Shown here piece by piece: positions 46,290 to 58,806 of a stretch of DNA of 64,000 nucleotides. The translations under genes and the position numbers were made by a program. Position 1 is the stretch's first letter. Each line of letters starts with the position of its first letter. The notes beneath the pieces were generated by a model. The model was not told the origin of the DNA and ran no database searches. It saw only the letters and a program-made list of their open reading frames with translations. Source of the stretch: Gnetum montanum (Eukaryota; Streptophyta; Gnetopsida; Gnetales; Gnetaceae); NCBI GenBank assembly GCA_015680685.1, contig MNCI01016470.1:293987-357986 (forward strand). The letters are read 5' to 3'.

Positions 46290-47350
46290 ATCATTCATGA
46301 GAGTAGGCATAACTTGAGTATGCATATCAATCATCGTGCTAGAGAAAGCACCAATAGTATTGTTGGTGATCCTAATGTTGTTAAAAAAATCATAAATCAT
46401 GACTTCTGGTAATCATAGACTCATTGTGATGAAAGACATCTAGCCTAGGATATTAAAGTAGAATTGCAATTTATCTTTACCTTTGTAAGCTTAAGCTCAT
46501 TTCACAAATAATATTGATGTCTTTGTAGTTTTCATATCACTACTTAACAGTAATGGATTGAAACTAAGGCTACTATCTTCCTTGACCTACTACTTCTTGA
46601 TCCACATTGCTTTTAGATTTGTGCTATTTGATGGGAGGAGAATAATAGCTATCTTTATTATTATCTACCATGGTATTTATATGAATTATTTCTCAAATAG
46701 AAGCCTACAAGAAGCACTATGAGTAGTTATTTGCAAATTGCTATTGCCAAAATCATCTTTTCTAGAAAAGAGATGCAGAATTAATTTATGAAGCTACAAG
46801 ACATTATATAGCTGCAACAAAAAATATTCAAAAGCAACTTGAATAATACATCCTTGGAATATAAAAGGTGTTTTTTTTTACTAGAAATATGTCTTTTCCT
46901 CTTGGAAGCCAACTGCAAAAAGGCATCTTGGTTAAAAGAAAAGACTTATTTTATGAACAAAAGATTTTTTTTTTTTTTTTTTTTGGGTGAAAGAAATCTT
47001 TTCTAAAATCAGGTACAATGTATAGAAGATGCCTTGGGTAGGGTAAAGATTTCATTTATGGTGGGAAATATTTTATTATCATTTTGAAGACATTCTCACA
47101 TGTTAAAAAGCAAAAATCTCTATGGTGATGGCTAGAGGTAGAGAAACATTAGTGAAAGAAGGAGGCTATCTTATGACTTGAAAAGGCATGCAATGAGATT
47201 CTTGTGAAATGAATTGGAATATTCATGGGAATAATAATACCTCAATTTCTTAGCTTCTTTTTATAATAAAATTGAACTTTACCTAACTATCTCTAATCTA
47301 TTGTATCTACTAGAAAGTGTTTAATGTCATACATTACTTAACTACTAGGA
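46290..47350 (-). repeat. Dispersed repeat R2, copy 1
   Basis: Colinear with 57745-58800. Landmarks on the plus strand: gcaccaatagtattg, actcattgtgatgaaagaca, gatgcctt/gatgtcttgggtagg, ggtgatggctagaggtaga, gagattcttgtgaaatgaat. On the minus strand each copy contains an ATG frame starting MV(D/H)(N/H)NK and, in copy 2, NFNPLMLNSEMKTIKAS. A T21 run sits at 46963-46984. Looks like a retroelement leader plus the start of an internal ORF; class unknown. Confidence 0.75.
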
Positions 47351-47489
47351 AAAGGTTCTATCCCCATATACTTGTAATATGATGCATTTTATTATATTAA
47401 GTGATTTGGAAAATACATATGCTAATTAAGATTCTATTCTAATGTACTCTAATTAAAAATTACCAAGTAAAACATGTTTTATAATTAAA
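47351..47489. other. Short AT-rich spacer
   Basis: Separates repeat R2 from the copia RNase H remnant; nothing recognised. Confidence 0.4.
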
Positions 47490-47519
47490 AGATTATACTA
47501 CTGTTATCACAAAATATGA

Positions 47520-48790
47520 GAACATGAGTTGCTTAAATTTCAAGATCATTTAAAATATCTCTTATTCATAGAGTTTGAGGATAATAGATTTATACTAAAA
47601 TGTACTCTACCTCAATCATTGAAAGGAATATTATATTTTGTTTCTTATTGCCCCATGAAACTAGACATCTTCTTAGGAAAAAGTAGCTTTTGCTTATGCT
47701 TGTATGATCATCCATGCACCCTATCCAATTTGCATCATAATCCCTAACTAGATCAATTGTTAAGTCCTTTGGATATCAAATTTCTTAATCAGTAGTCAAA
47801 TAATGAAATATTTTATTAACAACATTTAAATGAAACTCTTTAGTATTACATTGGTAACATGCACAAAGTCCAATACTTAAGACAATGTCAAGTCTACTAG
47901 TTATGAATTAAAATAAGCTCCCAATATTCTCATAAGGGTCTTCATGTTTTTTTATCCTTCTCATCCTTGTTGACTTTTATGTTAGCATCCTTAGGAGTTG
48001 CATTAGGCTTGATTATCTTGATATCAACTAGGTTATACTTCTTTAATTCTTATGTACTTAGACTAGCACATAAATGTTTCTTCTTTAGTTTGTTTAATTT
48101 GAAGTAATAATAAATTTTTCATTTTTCCCATAATGTTCATTTTGGATTTAATCTACATCAAATCAAAAAAATTCATGCCCAAATTTTGAATAGTAGCATC
48201 AATTATGGTATTCTCTACATACAGATGGATGATAAAAAAATATTTAACAAATCATTTTATAAAAAAGTAACATTTTTTATACTTCTTTTGAATCCCTTAT
48301 CCAAGAGGTATTGTGATAGCCTTTCCTATGAATCTCTTGAAGCTTAATTAAGCTTGTAGAGAGCCTTTTTGAGATGGTAAATATGATGGGAATGATTTCG
48401 ATTAAGATAACCTTTAGAATATTTTACATATACTTGCTCTTAAATGGTCCCATTTATAAAGGCTCTTGACATTTATCTATTGTAGCATGAATCAATTGAT
48501 GAAAGCATAGGCTACAAATAGTCTTATTGATTCTAGCTTGGCTATTGGTACAAATGTCTCAAAAAAATTAATGCCTTCATGCTGATTGTATCCTTTGGCA
48601 ATGAGACATGTTTTATTCTTGATGATCATTATTGCTTCATCAATTTTATTTTAAAGCACTAATTTTCTTAATGATGGGTATTTTTCAAGCTTAGAAAAAA
48701 GTTCTCAAACATTGTTTCTAATAAATTGGTTGAGCTCTTCTTGCATAGTGAAAATCCATCCTTCCCCTTGATTGTCTTCTTTAAAGTTCT
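47520..48790 (-). pseudogene. Copia reverse transcriptase-RNase H relic
   Basis: RT blocks: GWIFTMQEELNQFIRNNV, NKIDEAIMIIKNKTCLIAKGYNQ, EGINFFETFVPIARIESIRL, FVAYAFIN, PSYLPSQKGSLQA, and IIHLYVENTIIDAT where active copies have YVDD; the catalytic Asp pair has become Glu-Asn. RNase H: SRLDIVLSIGLCACYQ, LNVVNKIFHYL, IDLVRDYDANWIGCMDD and SKSYFFLRRCLVSW. Multiple stops. In active elements these synthesise cDNA. The plus-strand open frame at 47529-47747 is only the antisense of this region. Confidence 0.84.
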
Positions 48791-49149
48791 TTGGTTTAAC
48801 TTGTGAGATGTAGGTAGCATAGTCACATAGTTTTGTATGTTTGTTCTTTGTTTTTATCTCTTTGGCTAATGAAGTTATTAATGGAGTATGATTTTATTAG
48901 CCTAGACATTTGAATTTTTTTATGCTCAACTTCTTTTTAAAGTTCATATTGTATTTCATTTTCTAATTCATCTTTTAATGTGTCCTAATGTGGTTGTGTT
49001 TCCTTCTTGATCAAAACATCTTTAGCATCTTCTTGAATAATAACATGCATTTCATTAGTATCATTTACTTCAATACTTATGAATTCTTCTATAGTAAGAG
49101 TTCTTTGATTAAAAACTATATATCCTTTGCTTATTGTAGAGTAACCTAA

Positions 49150-50040
49150 AAATATATCTTCATTATCTTAGAATAAAACAATTTACTACAAAATCATGAA
49201 ATTAACTTACCAAATGTTTCTTGCCAAACCAAAGTACATAGTAAGTTTTGGTTGTGAATCATCTTACTAGAACTTTGTTGGAAACCTAACATGATGTCTT
49301 GATGACTTCAAAAATAATATGAAACATTTCCATCATTCAGCATAGTTATAGCCATCTCTTTTAGCTAGTGATTCTTATGTTCAGCCACTCCATTTTATTG
49401 TGGTATTCTTATTGCTAAAAATTCATGATGTATTTCATGAATGTCATACCATTATTTGAATATGGTATTTTTAGATTCTCCTCCATAATCACTTATGATC
49501 ATGTTGATTGCATATTCTTTATTATTATGCAAGTTATTACAAATCTTTACAAAATGGTCAAAAGATTCATCTTTACGTGTTAGAAAGAAAACACAAGTAA
49601 AAATAGAAAAATCCTCCCCAATCATAAGATAACATCATTTCTTCCGAAGCTCAATGTTTGGGAAGATCCTACAAAATCCAAATGGAGTAAAGCTAGTAGA
49701 TATTAAGTTGACATGCTAGTTTTCTTACTGAATCTTACTCTGACTTGCTTCCCTTTTTGGCATATGTAAGAAATGCTTGTGCTAAAGTCTTTAGTTTGGG
49801 TAGTCCCCATACCATTTCTTTTAAAATAAGAGCTTTTAGTATATCCATGTTCATAGGTCCAAGTATTCTATGCCATAATTGTATGTCACCTATATTACTC
49901 ATCAAACACTTTGTTTAATGTTCAATAGCATATGATAATATAGTAATGTAAACATTTAATTTTCTACAAGCATAAACAAAATTTTTTCCATTATTAGAAT
50001 CTCTTATTTGATAAGAATATTTTGAAAAAACTACTTCATA
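49150..50040 (-). pseudogene. Copia integrase relic
   Basis: GAG-pre-integrase block IQLWHRILGPMNMDILKAL, then KDESFDHFVKICNNLHNNK, MIISDYGGESKN (catalytic Asp present), EFLAIRIPQ-stop-NGVAEHKNH (catalytic Glu) and LKEMAITMLNDGNVSYYF. Typical copia spacing. Frameshift and stops present. The zinc-binding HHCC part is not clear. Confidence 0.82.
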
Positions 50041-50049
50041 GTTTAAATT

Positions 50050-50340
50050 ATAAAGTTAACTTACACAAAAGATTTTATTCATTCCTTCCACATAAAATAC
50101 TCCCATTAACTGTGGAGTGTTTTTATGTTCTATAGTCCTAATTTCTTTGATGGAAGTTTCTCCATCATCTTTAAAACTTATGCTAGCATAATTTTTCTTA
50201 ATAGAATTTGTGAATTGGGATTTTTCACTTACCATATGTTGTGAGCATATACTATTGATGTACAAAGTTGACTTTTTTATAGTGGATAGAATATTTTGGA
50301 TTAACATTTCCATTTCTTGTTTCCTCTTCTTAGGCATCCA
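50050..50340 (-). pseudogene. Copia protease relic
   Basis: 93 codons: LYINSICSQHMVSEKSQFTN, then SISFKDDGETSIKEI and GVFYVEGMNKIFCVS. This matches copia proteases, in which the active site is D-S-G-C-S-x-H-M; here it is N-S-I-C-S-Q-H-M, so the catalytic Asp and Gly are lost. The downstream VEG-hN(L)hS segment is kept. Confidence 0.82.
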
Positions 50341-50949
50341 TAATCTTTTAACCTGTAAGGCATCCTTTATTGGTTTTTTTTCATAAGATCATGCAGTCGT
50401 ATAGAAATTCTTTAGTCTTAAATGCTAACAATATTGTAAATGACCAAATTTATCATACTAATAACATATTATGCTTCTCATCTTGGAAAGATGTTCAAAT
50501 CTAGATCTGCATCTCATTTTGAAGAGATGCTTGTTGAGGAATCCTCTTGAGGATTGCTTCCAAGTCCACTTTTATCATTAGGATCTCTATCATATTTAAG
50601 AATAACATGAAGGATCTATTTTCTATTAGTGAATCTCTCATTGATATACTTATCATGTTCAAGTTCTTTATTTATCTACTTCATTGAAAGGCTTAGTCTT
50701 TGATTCTTAGCCTTGAGGTTTGAGTTTTTCTTTTTTCAAAACTTATGCATTTAAGTTAAAGCTATTCAATCTCTAATTCTTTAAGATACAACAATTTTTT
50801 CATTTTATGGCAAATCCTTTGGGAAAAAAATATTTCATCACATAGAAAATCATACCTTTCTTCCAATGTAGCTTCATTTTCTTTTGTATTATTAGACTAA
50901 CCATCTTTAGATACATCATGAGAAATTGCAATGAATAGGAGATGTGATT

Positions 50950-51975
50950 CTTCTAAATTATCACCAACTTCTTCTTCACTATTTTTATCATCCTAGATTA
51001 TATATATATATTCTTATTTTTCTTTTGAAACCTATTTTCACTAGGAAATTCAAAGATCAAATGGCCTCTTCCACCACAAACAGAACATTGAATAGAGGAT
51101 ATGTCAATTTTTATGGATTTTAAAGTTACTTATCTTTGTCCTTATCTTTTCACTCTTGTTAATTTCCATTTGTTTTCTTCTTCATGTAAGATAAATCTTA
51201 ACACATTTGAAGAGGATAGTAGGCTCATCTTATTTACTATTATTCTCAGCATCTAATGAATCTTTTTCTTTAGAGGAGCTTTTAGTAGAGGTTTTGAGTG
51301 CAATAGGCTTTCTCTTGATAGCATCTTTACTTATGAGATCCATCTCATAAGTAACCAGTGCACTTTGAAGTTCTTTAAATTTTAAGACACTAAAATCCCT
51401 TATCTATTCCATGGATATGATTTTTGACTTGAACTCAAATTGAAAAGTTCTAATCAACTTTATCATGACTTTAATTTTTGGAAGATCTTTTCTTATTCTT
51501 CGAATCATAACCATAATATCATTGACTATAGAAAAGTAATCTTTTACTCTTTCTCCTTTCTTAATCTTAGGATTATCATATTCACCTTGAAGGACTAGCA
51601 TATTAGATTTCTTTACAATTAAGGTTCCCTCATAGGCGACCTCAAGTATATTTCAAATGTCTTGTAAAGAGTTACATATAGCTATTCTATTGAATTCTAT
51701 GTTACTAAGAAAACAATAAAAATAGTCTCTAGTCTTAGAATAAAACATAAATTTTGTCTTTTTTTGCTTTAGTCCACTTATCTCTTTATTTGAAAATGGT
51801 AATGGCATCACCAAAGGTGTAATGATGATTTTAGTTGGAGGAGTTTATCCTTCTAGAATGAACTGCCAAACTTCAAAATCCATGGATTCAATAAAGCATT
51901 GTGTCCCAAGTTTCCAATATGCAATGTTAATTCCATTGAACATAGGTGGTCTATTATTGAATGATCCTTCAATTA
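50950..51975 (-). pseudogene. Copia gag relic (UBN2 type) with zinc knuckle
   Basis: Begins near 51950 with MFNGINIAYWKLGTQCFIES and MDFEVWQFILEG, continues EFNRIAICNSLQDI, LEVAYEGT and MLVLQGEYDNPKIKKGERVK, then IVNDIMVMIRR and LIRTFQFEFKSKI. A zinc knuckle at about 51100-51050 reads CSVCGGRGHLIFEF; the last Cys of CCHC is Phe. This is the SIRE/Maximus-type gag. Broken by stops. Confidence 0.82.
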
Positions 51976-52028
51976 TTTACTTGGATTTTTTACACTAAAT
52001 AAAAGCGTACTAACTATTTGATACAAAT

Positions 52029-52800
52029 TGAGGATTGAGAACTTAGAGGAAAGTAAATAAGTTTCTTTATCAAGTTAAAAATTGATGTACATAGATCACA
52101 CACATAATATATGTGGTTCCCCAACTTGGGTAAGGGTAAACTTAGAGGGTATAATCTTACACACCTTTAGACACATTACTCTCAAAATGTGATTTCAAGA
52201 ACATCATAACCTTTACAAGGATTTAGTACATTTAACCATTTGATCACAAAATAAGTCTCTAGCTCAGTTTAATATAATAGTGTGATCTCCCTCAAGAGAT
52301 CTAGATAACCCCTTAGTATTCTAGTAGAGATGATACTTAGATCTTAAAATATAACTTGACAATAATAGAAATGTATGATCTTCCTCAAGAGCATAACAGA
52401 GCCTCATAAGTCTAAAGAAGAAAAAAGAAAAATGAATCAAGAAAGTTATGAACTCTCCTTCAAATTCGTTACTCTATGCTTAAAGAATGTAACAATACAT
52501 ACAAATAAGAATATGCTATGTAAATCACTTGAACTCTTGGTACTAAATGCTTGCTCAATTTTCTTAGGTAACTTGGAACTTTGGTTGAGGCAATCATTGG
52601 AACCCTCACAATTGAATAGATAATAATCATGTAAGACTTCTAGTTAAAGCTTAAGACATCTTACTAGATTTCGTTTTCTTACAAGAAAGACATTTTGTTT
52701 ATTGTAAACATGTCTTGCATTGCAATAGAGAAAGACATCCTTTACAATTTTAGTCCAACTTGAGAAAGATTTCTTATCTATGTGGAAGAAATTTTTTAAG
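52029..52800 (-). repeat. Copia 5' LTR remnant and primer-site trace
   Basis: Placed by the gag start and by TTTGTATCAAATAG (minus, 52027-52014), a worn initiator tRNA-Met site, after ...CTCAATCCTCA. Typical SIRE-style LTR 3' text (taagattatacc..., ggttatctagatctcttgagg, each short). The minus-strand 5' boundary near 52800 is approximate. Confidence 0.55.
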
Positions 52801-52849
52801 TAAAAAATATGTTTTTCATGGGTTAAATATGTGTTCTCACATTCACTAG

Positions 52850-54190
52850 TGGTCTTTAAACTTGATGAGAAAATACTCTATTACTCTGGTAATGTTTCAA
52901 TCTTATCCTCTGCATGATAGAATCCTATAAGATATAGTTTGACTTGTATATAAACATATATGCTATTCATTTTGAAAGGTTTTGGAATATCAAAATATCA
53001 ACAATATTGAGGGTTCTTATGATTAGTTCAAACAATCACAAGTTTTTTATAAAAATAATGACATCATCTTTTAGTATAAATACTATAGCACCTAGCTCTA
53101 GATCATGTACTAAATTCCTAATCTTGTGTGAACATAACTAATAAGGTGAGTAAGTCAAAATATTTTCTTCTTGCATTAATATGCATCCAAAATTATCACT
53201 TGAGACCTCTACGTAGACATCATAGAGATGATCTAGAGAAAGGAGATTAATACTAGAGTTGTTATTGATCTATACTTAAATTTTTCAAATGCTATTTAAA
53301 AAGCTAGACTTTGAGCAATGTTAGACTTGTTCCTTACCAAATAAGTCAATGGACATGCTAATTGAGAGAAGTGGTCAACAAAGTGATAATAATATCTTGC
53401 CAATCCTAGAAAACTATGAAACTTTATAACTATTTTTAAAATGAACAAATTCAAAACCATCCCAATCTCTATCAAATCAACTAAAATAACAATCCTAGTT
53501 ATCATAGCTTCTAGAAACTAGATCTCAAACTAATAAAAAAATAATTAGATAGTTAGAAATACACCTAATACTCCCTCAAGGTTTGCAAATTTTTTTTAAA
53601 TGCTTTGCATTAGATTTCTCATTAAGTGAATATAGAAAAATATCATCTATGAATACTATAATAAACTAATCTTTATTGATCAAATTCATAAAAAATACTG
53701 GTACATTAGTCAACTGAAATAAAATAACTAGAAACTTGTAATGATCATATTGAATCTTGAAAATAGTCTTTGGTACATCTTAGTCTTGAACTTGCACTTG
53801 ATGATAACTTGACTTAAGATCTAAATTTAAAAATACATGGGCTTCTTGAAGTTGATGAAATAGATCATTAATATGTAAAAATGATACTAATACTTCATTA
53901 TCAATTGATTTAGCTAGTTGTAGTTAATAAAAAAATCAAAGATTCTAATCTTTCTTCTTGGAAACCAAAACCAATGCATCCCAAGGTAATACAATGGGAT
54001 GAATAAGGTCTTGGTCTAACAACTCTTGCAATTGAATATTTAGCTTTAGCAATTTCAGTATTGACATTCTACATGGAACCTTTAAAATAATCTTAATACA
54101 AAATTATAACTCAATCTTGAAATCCATGTCATATGTTGGTGGTAAACTTGGAAACTATGTATGAAAGATATTTGGAAACTCTTGAACCAT
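52850..54190 (-). pseudogene. Chromovirus-type gypsy reverse transcriptase relic
   Basis: RT blocks on the minus strand: LNIQLQELLDQDLIHPIVLP, KKKD, LHINDLFHQLQEAHVF, LDLKSSYHQVQVQD, KTIFKIQYDHYKFLVILFQL, FIIVFIDDIFLYSL (catalytic FIDD intact, 53641-53664), then FHSFLGLARYYYHFVDHFSQ and ACPLTYLV. RNase H traces follow near 53230-53100 (VSSDNFGCILMQEE). Stops and frameshifts break it. Lineage resembles Tekay/Reina-like chromoviruses. It lies beyond the LTR at 54971-55888, so it is probably a different insertion from the gag-protease relic at 56560-57540. Confidence 0.84.
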
Positions 54191-54970
54191 AGAACTTTGA
54201 TCAACCTCCATAGTGTTAGGCCTATATAAACATTAATAAAAAATAGGCAATGTTATTTATAAATACTTTAAATACTAGTTTTACAGGTTTCAAATATTAC
54301 AAATCATAAGTTTATCAAGCAAAGCTAGAAAAAGAAGATTAAAGTGTAAGGTATCCATGATGTAAAGTATCCAAGAAGTAGGAAACATCTTCCCCTTTTT
54401 GTACATCTTCAAATAACCTATCAATCATCATTCTTAATATCCTTAACTAAATCAAAAGCATCATGACTAGGCTTGTATGGCTCCTCCTCCTCATTATCGC
54501 TACTAGTATTGTAGTATATAACCTACCAAAGATCATCATCATCATTATTAGAAATAGATATAGTAACACAATGAGGTTTAAGCTTCACAAAAAAATGGAA
54601 GGGAGTAGATGTAATGTCTAAAGATAATGCTATCTAGGTAAAAGATTATATGCCATGATAATGATATGTTTTCTGGACTAACAGTATATACTACACTAAG
54701 ATGCCAAAGATATTGTTTCAGGCCTAATACTCAAAGGATGATGATGACACCTTTGTACAAATTCTCTTAAAGATTCTTCTTGAGAAATTTCCCTCTATAA
54801 ATGTTGGCTAAATCTATTGCTACTCATGCTTCTTGTAAGCATGTTCTCCAATTGTTGTAGGATCCTTTTAATTATCATCATTTCCACAGTCATAAGTTAT
54901 AGAAGGTATAGAGCTATACTGGGAGAAATATGCTCATCATCATCATCACTCTATATTCATTGCGAAGTTT
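54191..54970. other. Unassigned segment, partly repeated at 45444
   Basis: 54828-54970 repeats 45444-45585. A minus-strand frame (about 54600-54420) reads SISNNDDDDLW, YYNTSSDNEEEEPYKPSHDA, acidic and of unknown identity. Confidence 0.45.
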
Positions 54971-55888
54971 TGTGGTATAGGGGTGGAACCTTAATAGACC
55001 CCAATAGGATAACAAGAAAATCTAGATTAGAAAACAAGAATAACATAATGAAATGGAAAAAATTACACTTATATTAAGAAAAATTTTAAAATACAAAGAA
55101 AATATATTAAAGATGATGAGAAAAGCTCAACTTGAAACTATTGCAAGGATATTAGAGGTCACACTTGTCACCTCTTAATTCTCTATTGCTCACCATGGAG
55201 TTGAAGCTCAAGACAAGAGACTTATAAGAGATTCTCTCAAACTCTCTTAAGTGCTCTTCCTTACCTCTTAATTACTTTTCTTACATAATATTTTTTCTTG
55301 CATAGGCTCTTCTTTCTCTTCTCTCATGAGCTCTCTCTCTTGCTCATGATTCAAGTGTTGTGTCTCTATGTACCAGCAATGCTGAATTACAATGATATTA
55401 TTTATGGATAGTCGAAAGATAAGAAACTTGGAAACGTTACCACATATCATCTTAAGGTTATTTACATGTTTTCTAAGTCTTCCCACATTCTTCCTAGCTA
55501 TTCTCATCCTTTTCCATCTTATTTCAGCTATTTTCAAAATTGGTACAGGTGTTTTCAAAAGTTTCACTAGTCATATGAATCATCTCTAATCTTTAGAAGA
55601 CATCTCTATGTTCACATAGCTTTTGCGAAAGACATATACTACTTTTACAAAACATCTCCTCTAGAGCCAAGACATCTCATTTTGGTCCAAGATGTCTTGC
55701 ATGAGACATATTCTCTAAGAATTATCCCATTTGGTTGAGACATTTCTTTTAAATTTAAGACATCTCCTATCACCTCCAAGTCTCAACCAAGATGTCTCCT
55801 AACCTTCCAAGACATTTTCATCAAGTCTGAAACATAAAAAAAAATACATGTAGGGTAGAATAAGGGGATCAAAAGAGGTATCCCTACA
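54971..55888 (-). repeat. LTR of the gag-protease derivative (family D)
   Basis: 918 bp, minus strand TGTAGGGATACC...CCCTATACCACA. Preceded on the minus strand by gggagatttat (55899-55889), a polypurine tract, so it is a 3' LTR. The interior is rich in gacatct/agatgtc repeats, a feature shared with the LTR at 58807. Confidence 0.68.
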
Positions 55889-56559
55889 ATAAATCTCCCA
55901 TCCTTAACAATTTCATTCTTCATGAACTTTCATAAGTTATAAGGCACTATGCCCCCATGACACAAGGCTATCACACTTAGAATAACAATATAGACGCAAT
56001 GCAATACAAATGTGAGAATGAGTATCATCTAAATTTTTTGGTTTTTAGCTTCCCTTTCTTATGTAGGATTTTCCTCATTTTTCATTATGCTTTCTTCATT
56101 TGAGCATCTCCTTAGAATGCTTTTCTTGCATTCCCATGATGACTCAAACCTGCATAAAAGTGGTACAAGAATTTAAAAGATTAATTCTTAGCATCAATCC
56201 ATGGAGTAGTCCTCATTTCCCTATGCCCACATAGTAATGGAATTTCTGCACATAATGCCAATGGGTGTTCCTTATTCTTCTAACACCTCTTTACCATTAC
56301 AAAATTTAGCCTAGCAATTGAATAAGTGCCCCAAAGCATCATCCAACATAGTACTATCATGAATATTGAAGATTTAACAATAGCAAAATCAACCTTCTTC
56401 TCATTCATATGAGGCTCCACATAGTCAATAATAGTATTCATATCAAATGCATTCTCTTCAACATCAAAGAAAATTTGATCATTACAAATATCATTCATCC
56501 TTACAATCTCCTTATAATTAGTAATCATTAATGAAGAATTTAAATTACCAATCTTACTA

Positions 56560-57540
56560 TTAGCAATAGTCGACAACAACATAAACTTATGATTGTCTCA
56601 CCTTATAGTCCAACTATTATTTTCATCATAAAAGACAACATTATTATCATAATTCCAAGGTCTACCAAATATGAGATCTGAACAATCAATAGGTAATACA
56701 TTACAAATAATTTGATCATGAAAATTTTGAATGGAATAATCAATAATATTGTTCCTTAACTTGGTTATAATGATTCTTCATTAACCAATGTACTTTATAT
56801 AGATTAGAATGAGGAATTTTATCTAATCACAATCACTTCATCACCTTGGAAGAAATCACATTTTCTTATTCTCCATAATTAATGAGCATGCTCAAGGAAT
56901 GACCCTCAACATCATAATGAGTTCTAAATAAACACTTTCTTATAGCATTCTCATTTTCACATCATGTGCAACAAAAGTATAACTATTCAATTTACTTTAT
57001 CCAAGAATGTGCAAAGGATCATGTTCATATACCTTTTTTAAAGATTTAGGTTTATCCTCTTGCATATTTTGAATTTCCTTAGGCATTATGCTTTGGCTTT
57101 ATGAATTTCCATTGTTTATGACCTAATTCATCACAATTATAATAGTGTATCTTTACCATGATCTTTACCTCGTAGAGATCGTTCCACTCTGCTTTAAATC
57201 ATCTTCACCATTCTTCTTGCATGATTCTTTGGCTTGTCAGTTGTGTGGTTATTGTTCTTTTTATTATGCTCTTTGTCCTTCTTTAAACCAAACCTTGTTA
57301 TTTTCATTTTCGCCTTGAGAGCAAGATCATATCCTTTATCAAGCATATCAGACTCATAGAATACTATTTCTTCTTGATATTGCATCGTCAATCTACTAAT
57401 GAACTTAGAAGCTTCCTTATACTTAGTATAATGAACATAATCCATTTTCAAGACTTTAAAAAATTCAACATAAAAGTGTTTTACATATTGATCTCCTTAT
57501 ATGAGAAATTTTAGCTTCTTGATGATGTCATGATGGAAGG
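56560..57540 (-). pseudogene. Gypsy gag-protease relic (deletion derivative)
   Basis: Gag capsid end: HYTKYKEASKFISRLTMQYQ, EEIVFYESDMLDKGYDLAL (57451-57300), homologous to the plus-strand gag at 60660-60770 (YEQASNFQGLKMEYQ, YESQTLDEAFKLA). Zinc knuckle about 57155-57110: YYNCDELGHKQWKF, first and last Cys replaced. Protease-like block about 56690-56590: ICNVLPIDCSDLIFGRPWNY. RT and integrase are missing: 56560-55900 has only non-coding sequence and a 100-codon frame (56280-56582) overlapping the protease end, then the LTR. Non-autonomous. Confidence 0.75.
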
Positions 57541-57700
57541 ATATGTCTTGACCAAGACCTACAAGTGATAGAAGATATAATGTACAAAACATACATTTGG
57601 TATAGCACTTGGTATATATACCAAATGTATGTTTTGTACATTTTAGGCTTAAGGAGAAGGTATAGGTGTTTTACATATTGATCTCCTTATATGAGAAATT
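57476..57700. repeat. 35-bp direct repeat enclosing a 26-bp-arm hairpin
   Basis: 57476-57510 and 57666-57700 are identical (gtgttttacat...gagaaatt, 190-bp period). Between them a hairpin has exact 26-bp arms at 57579-57604 and 57617-57642 (tgtacaaaacatacatttgg and its inverse) with a 12-bp loop. It lies at the border of the gag relic and repeat R2, as expected of a replication or template-switch junction. Confidence 0.88.
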
Positions 57701-57744
57701 ATTAACTTCATTACTTAGAATGAAAAAAGAAAAAAAAGAAACAA

Positions 57745-58800
57745 TCATTCACAATAGTAGGAGTAACTTGAATGAGCATTCCAACCATCATGTTGAAGAA
57801 AGCACTAATAGTATTTTTGTTGATCACAATGTTGCTATAAAATTTACAAATCATGACTTATGGTAATCCTAGACTCATTGTGATGAAAGACATCTAATTT
57901 AGAATTTCAAAATAAAATATTAGTTGATCTTAGATTTTTCTTTGGAAGCATAATCTTCTTTCACAAATGATATTGAAGCCTTTATAGTTTTCATCTCACT
58001 ATTTAGCATTAATGGATTAAAATTGAGATTGATATGTTTATTAACCTACAATTTCTTAACCCACATTACTTTTATATTTGTGCTATTTGATGGAAGAAAA
58101 ACAAAATTACCTTTATTATGATGTACCATGGTGTTTTTATGAATTATTTCTTAGAGAGATGTCTACGAGAAATAATAGAAGTAGTTGTTTTGAAGTTGCT
58201 ATTCTTGGAGTCATCTTTCCTACCTAAAGAGATGTCAAATGAATTTGTAATGCTACAATATTTTATATAGCTACATCAAAAAATGTTCAAAAATAACTTG
58301 AATAAGACATCTTTGAAATAGAAAAGATTTCTTTTTCAACCAGAAAGGTGTCTTTAACACTTGGGAGTCAATTGCAAAAAGACATATTTTATTAATAAAA
58401 TATGTATTTTGATGGTGAAAGACATCTTTTCCAAGACCAAGCACAAGGTATAGAAGATGTCTTGGGTAGGTTAAGGATTTCTTTTATAATGGAAAAGATT
58501 TCCTTAGCATTGTAAAAACATGTTTATGGGTTAAAAAGAAAAAATCTCTTTGGTGATGGCTAGAGGTAGAAAAACATTAGTGAAATAAGGAGGCTATGTT
58601 ATGACTTAAAAAGGCATGAAATGAGATTCTTGTGAAATGAATTGGAACATTCATGGGGATAACAATACCTTAATTTCTTAGTTTATTTTTATATGGAAAA
58701 TAAACTTTACCTTATTCTCACTGATCTATCATATATACTAGAGAGAGTTTAATGTCATATGTTACTTAACTAATAGGATAAGTGATTTGGACATCAAATA
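57745..58800 (-). repeat. Dispersed repeat R2, copy 2
   Basis: Colinear with 46290-47350 over about 1 kb (landmarks given there). The minus-strand frame from 58132 reads MVHHNKGNFVFLPSNSTNIK, VMWVKK, then NLNFNPLMLNSEMK before breaking. Ends a few bases before the LTR at 58807. Probably the leader and first ORF codons of an unidentified retroelement. Confidence 0.75.
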
Positions 58801-58806
58801 GGCCAA

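Larger units (their letters stand above)
47490..52800 (-). mobile_element. SIRE/Maximus-like Ty1/copia element, degenerate
   Basis: Minus-strand order: 5' LTR remnant (about 52800-52029), primer-site remnant (52027-52014), gag (51975-50950), protease (50340-50050), integrase (about 49900-49150), RT (about 48780-48150), RNase H (about 47990-47520). Integrase before RT defines Ty1/copia. Gag start MFNGIN-AYWK and the RT tail NKDEKDKK-like segment resemble SIRE/Maximus. No matching 3' LTR was found; the element stops near 47490. Stops and frameshifts throughout. Confidence 0.82.

Noticed and set aside
47529-47747. 72-codon plus-strand frame
   Set aside because: Antisense to copia RNase H blocks.
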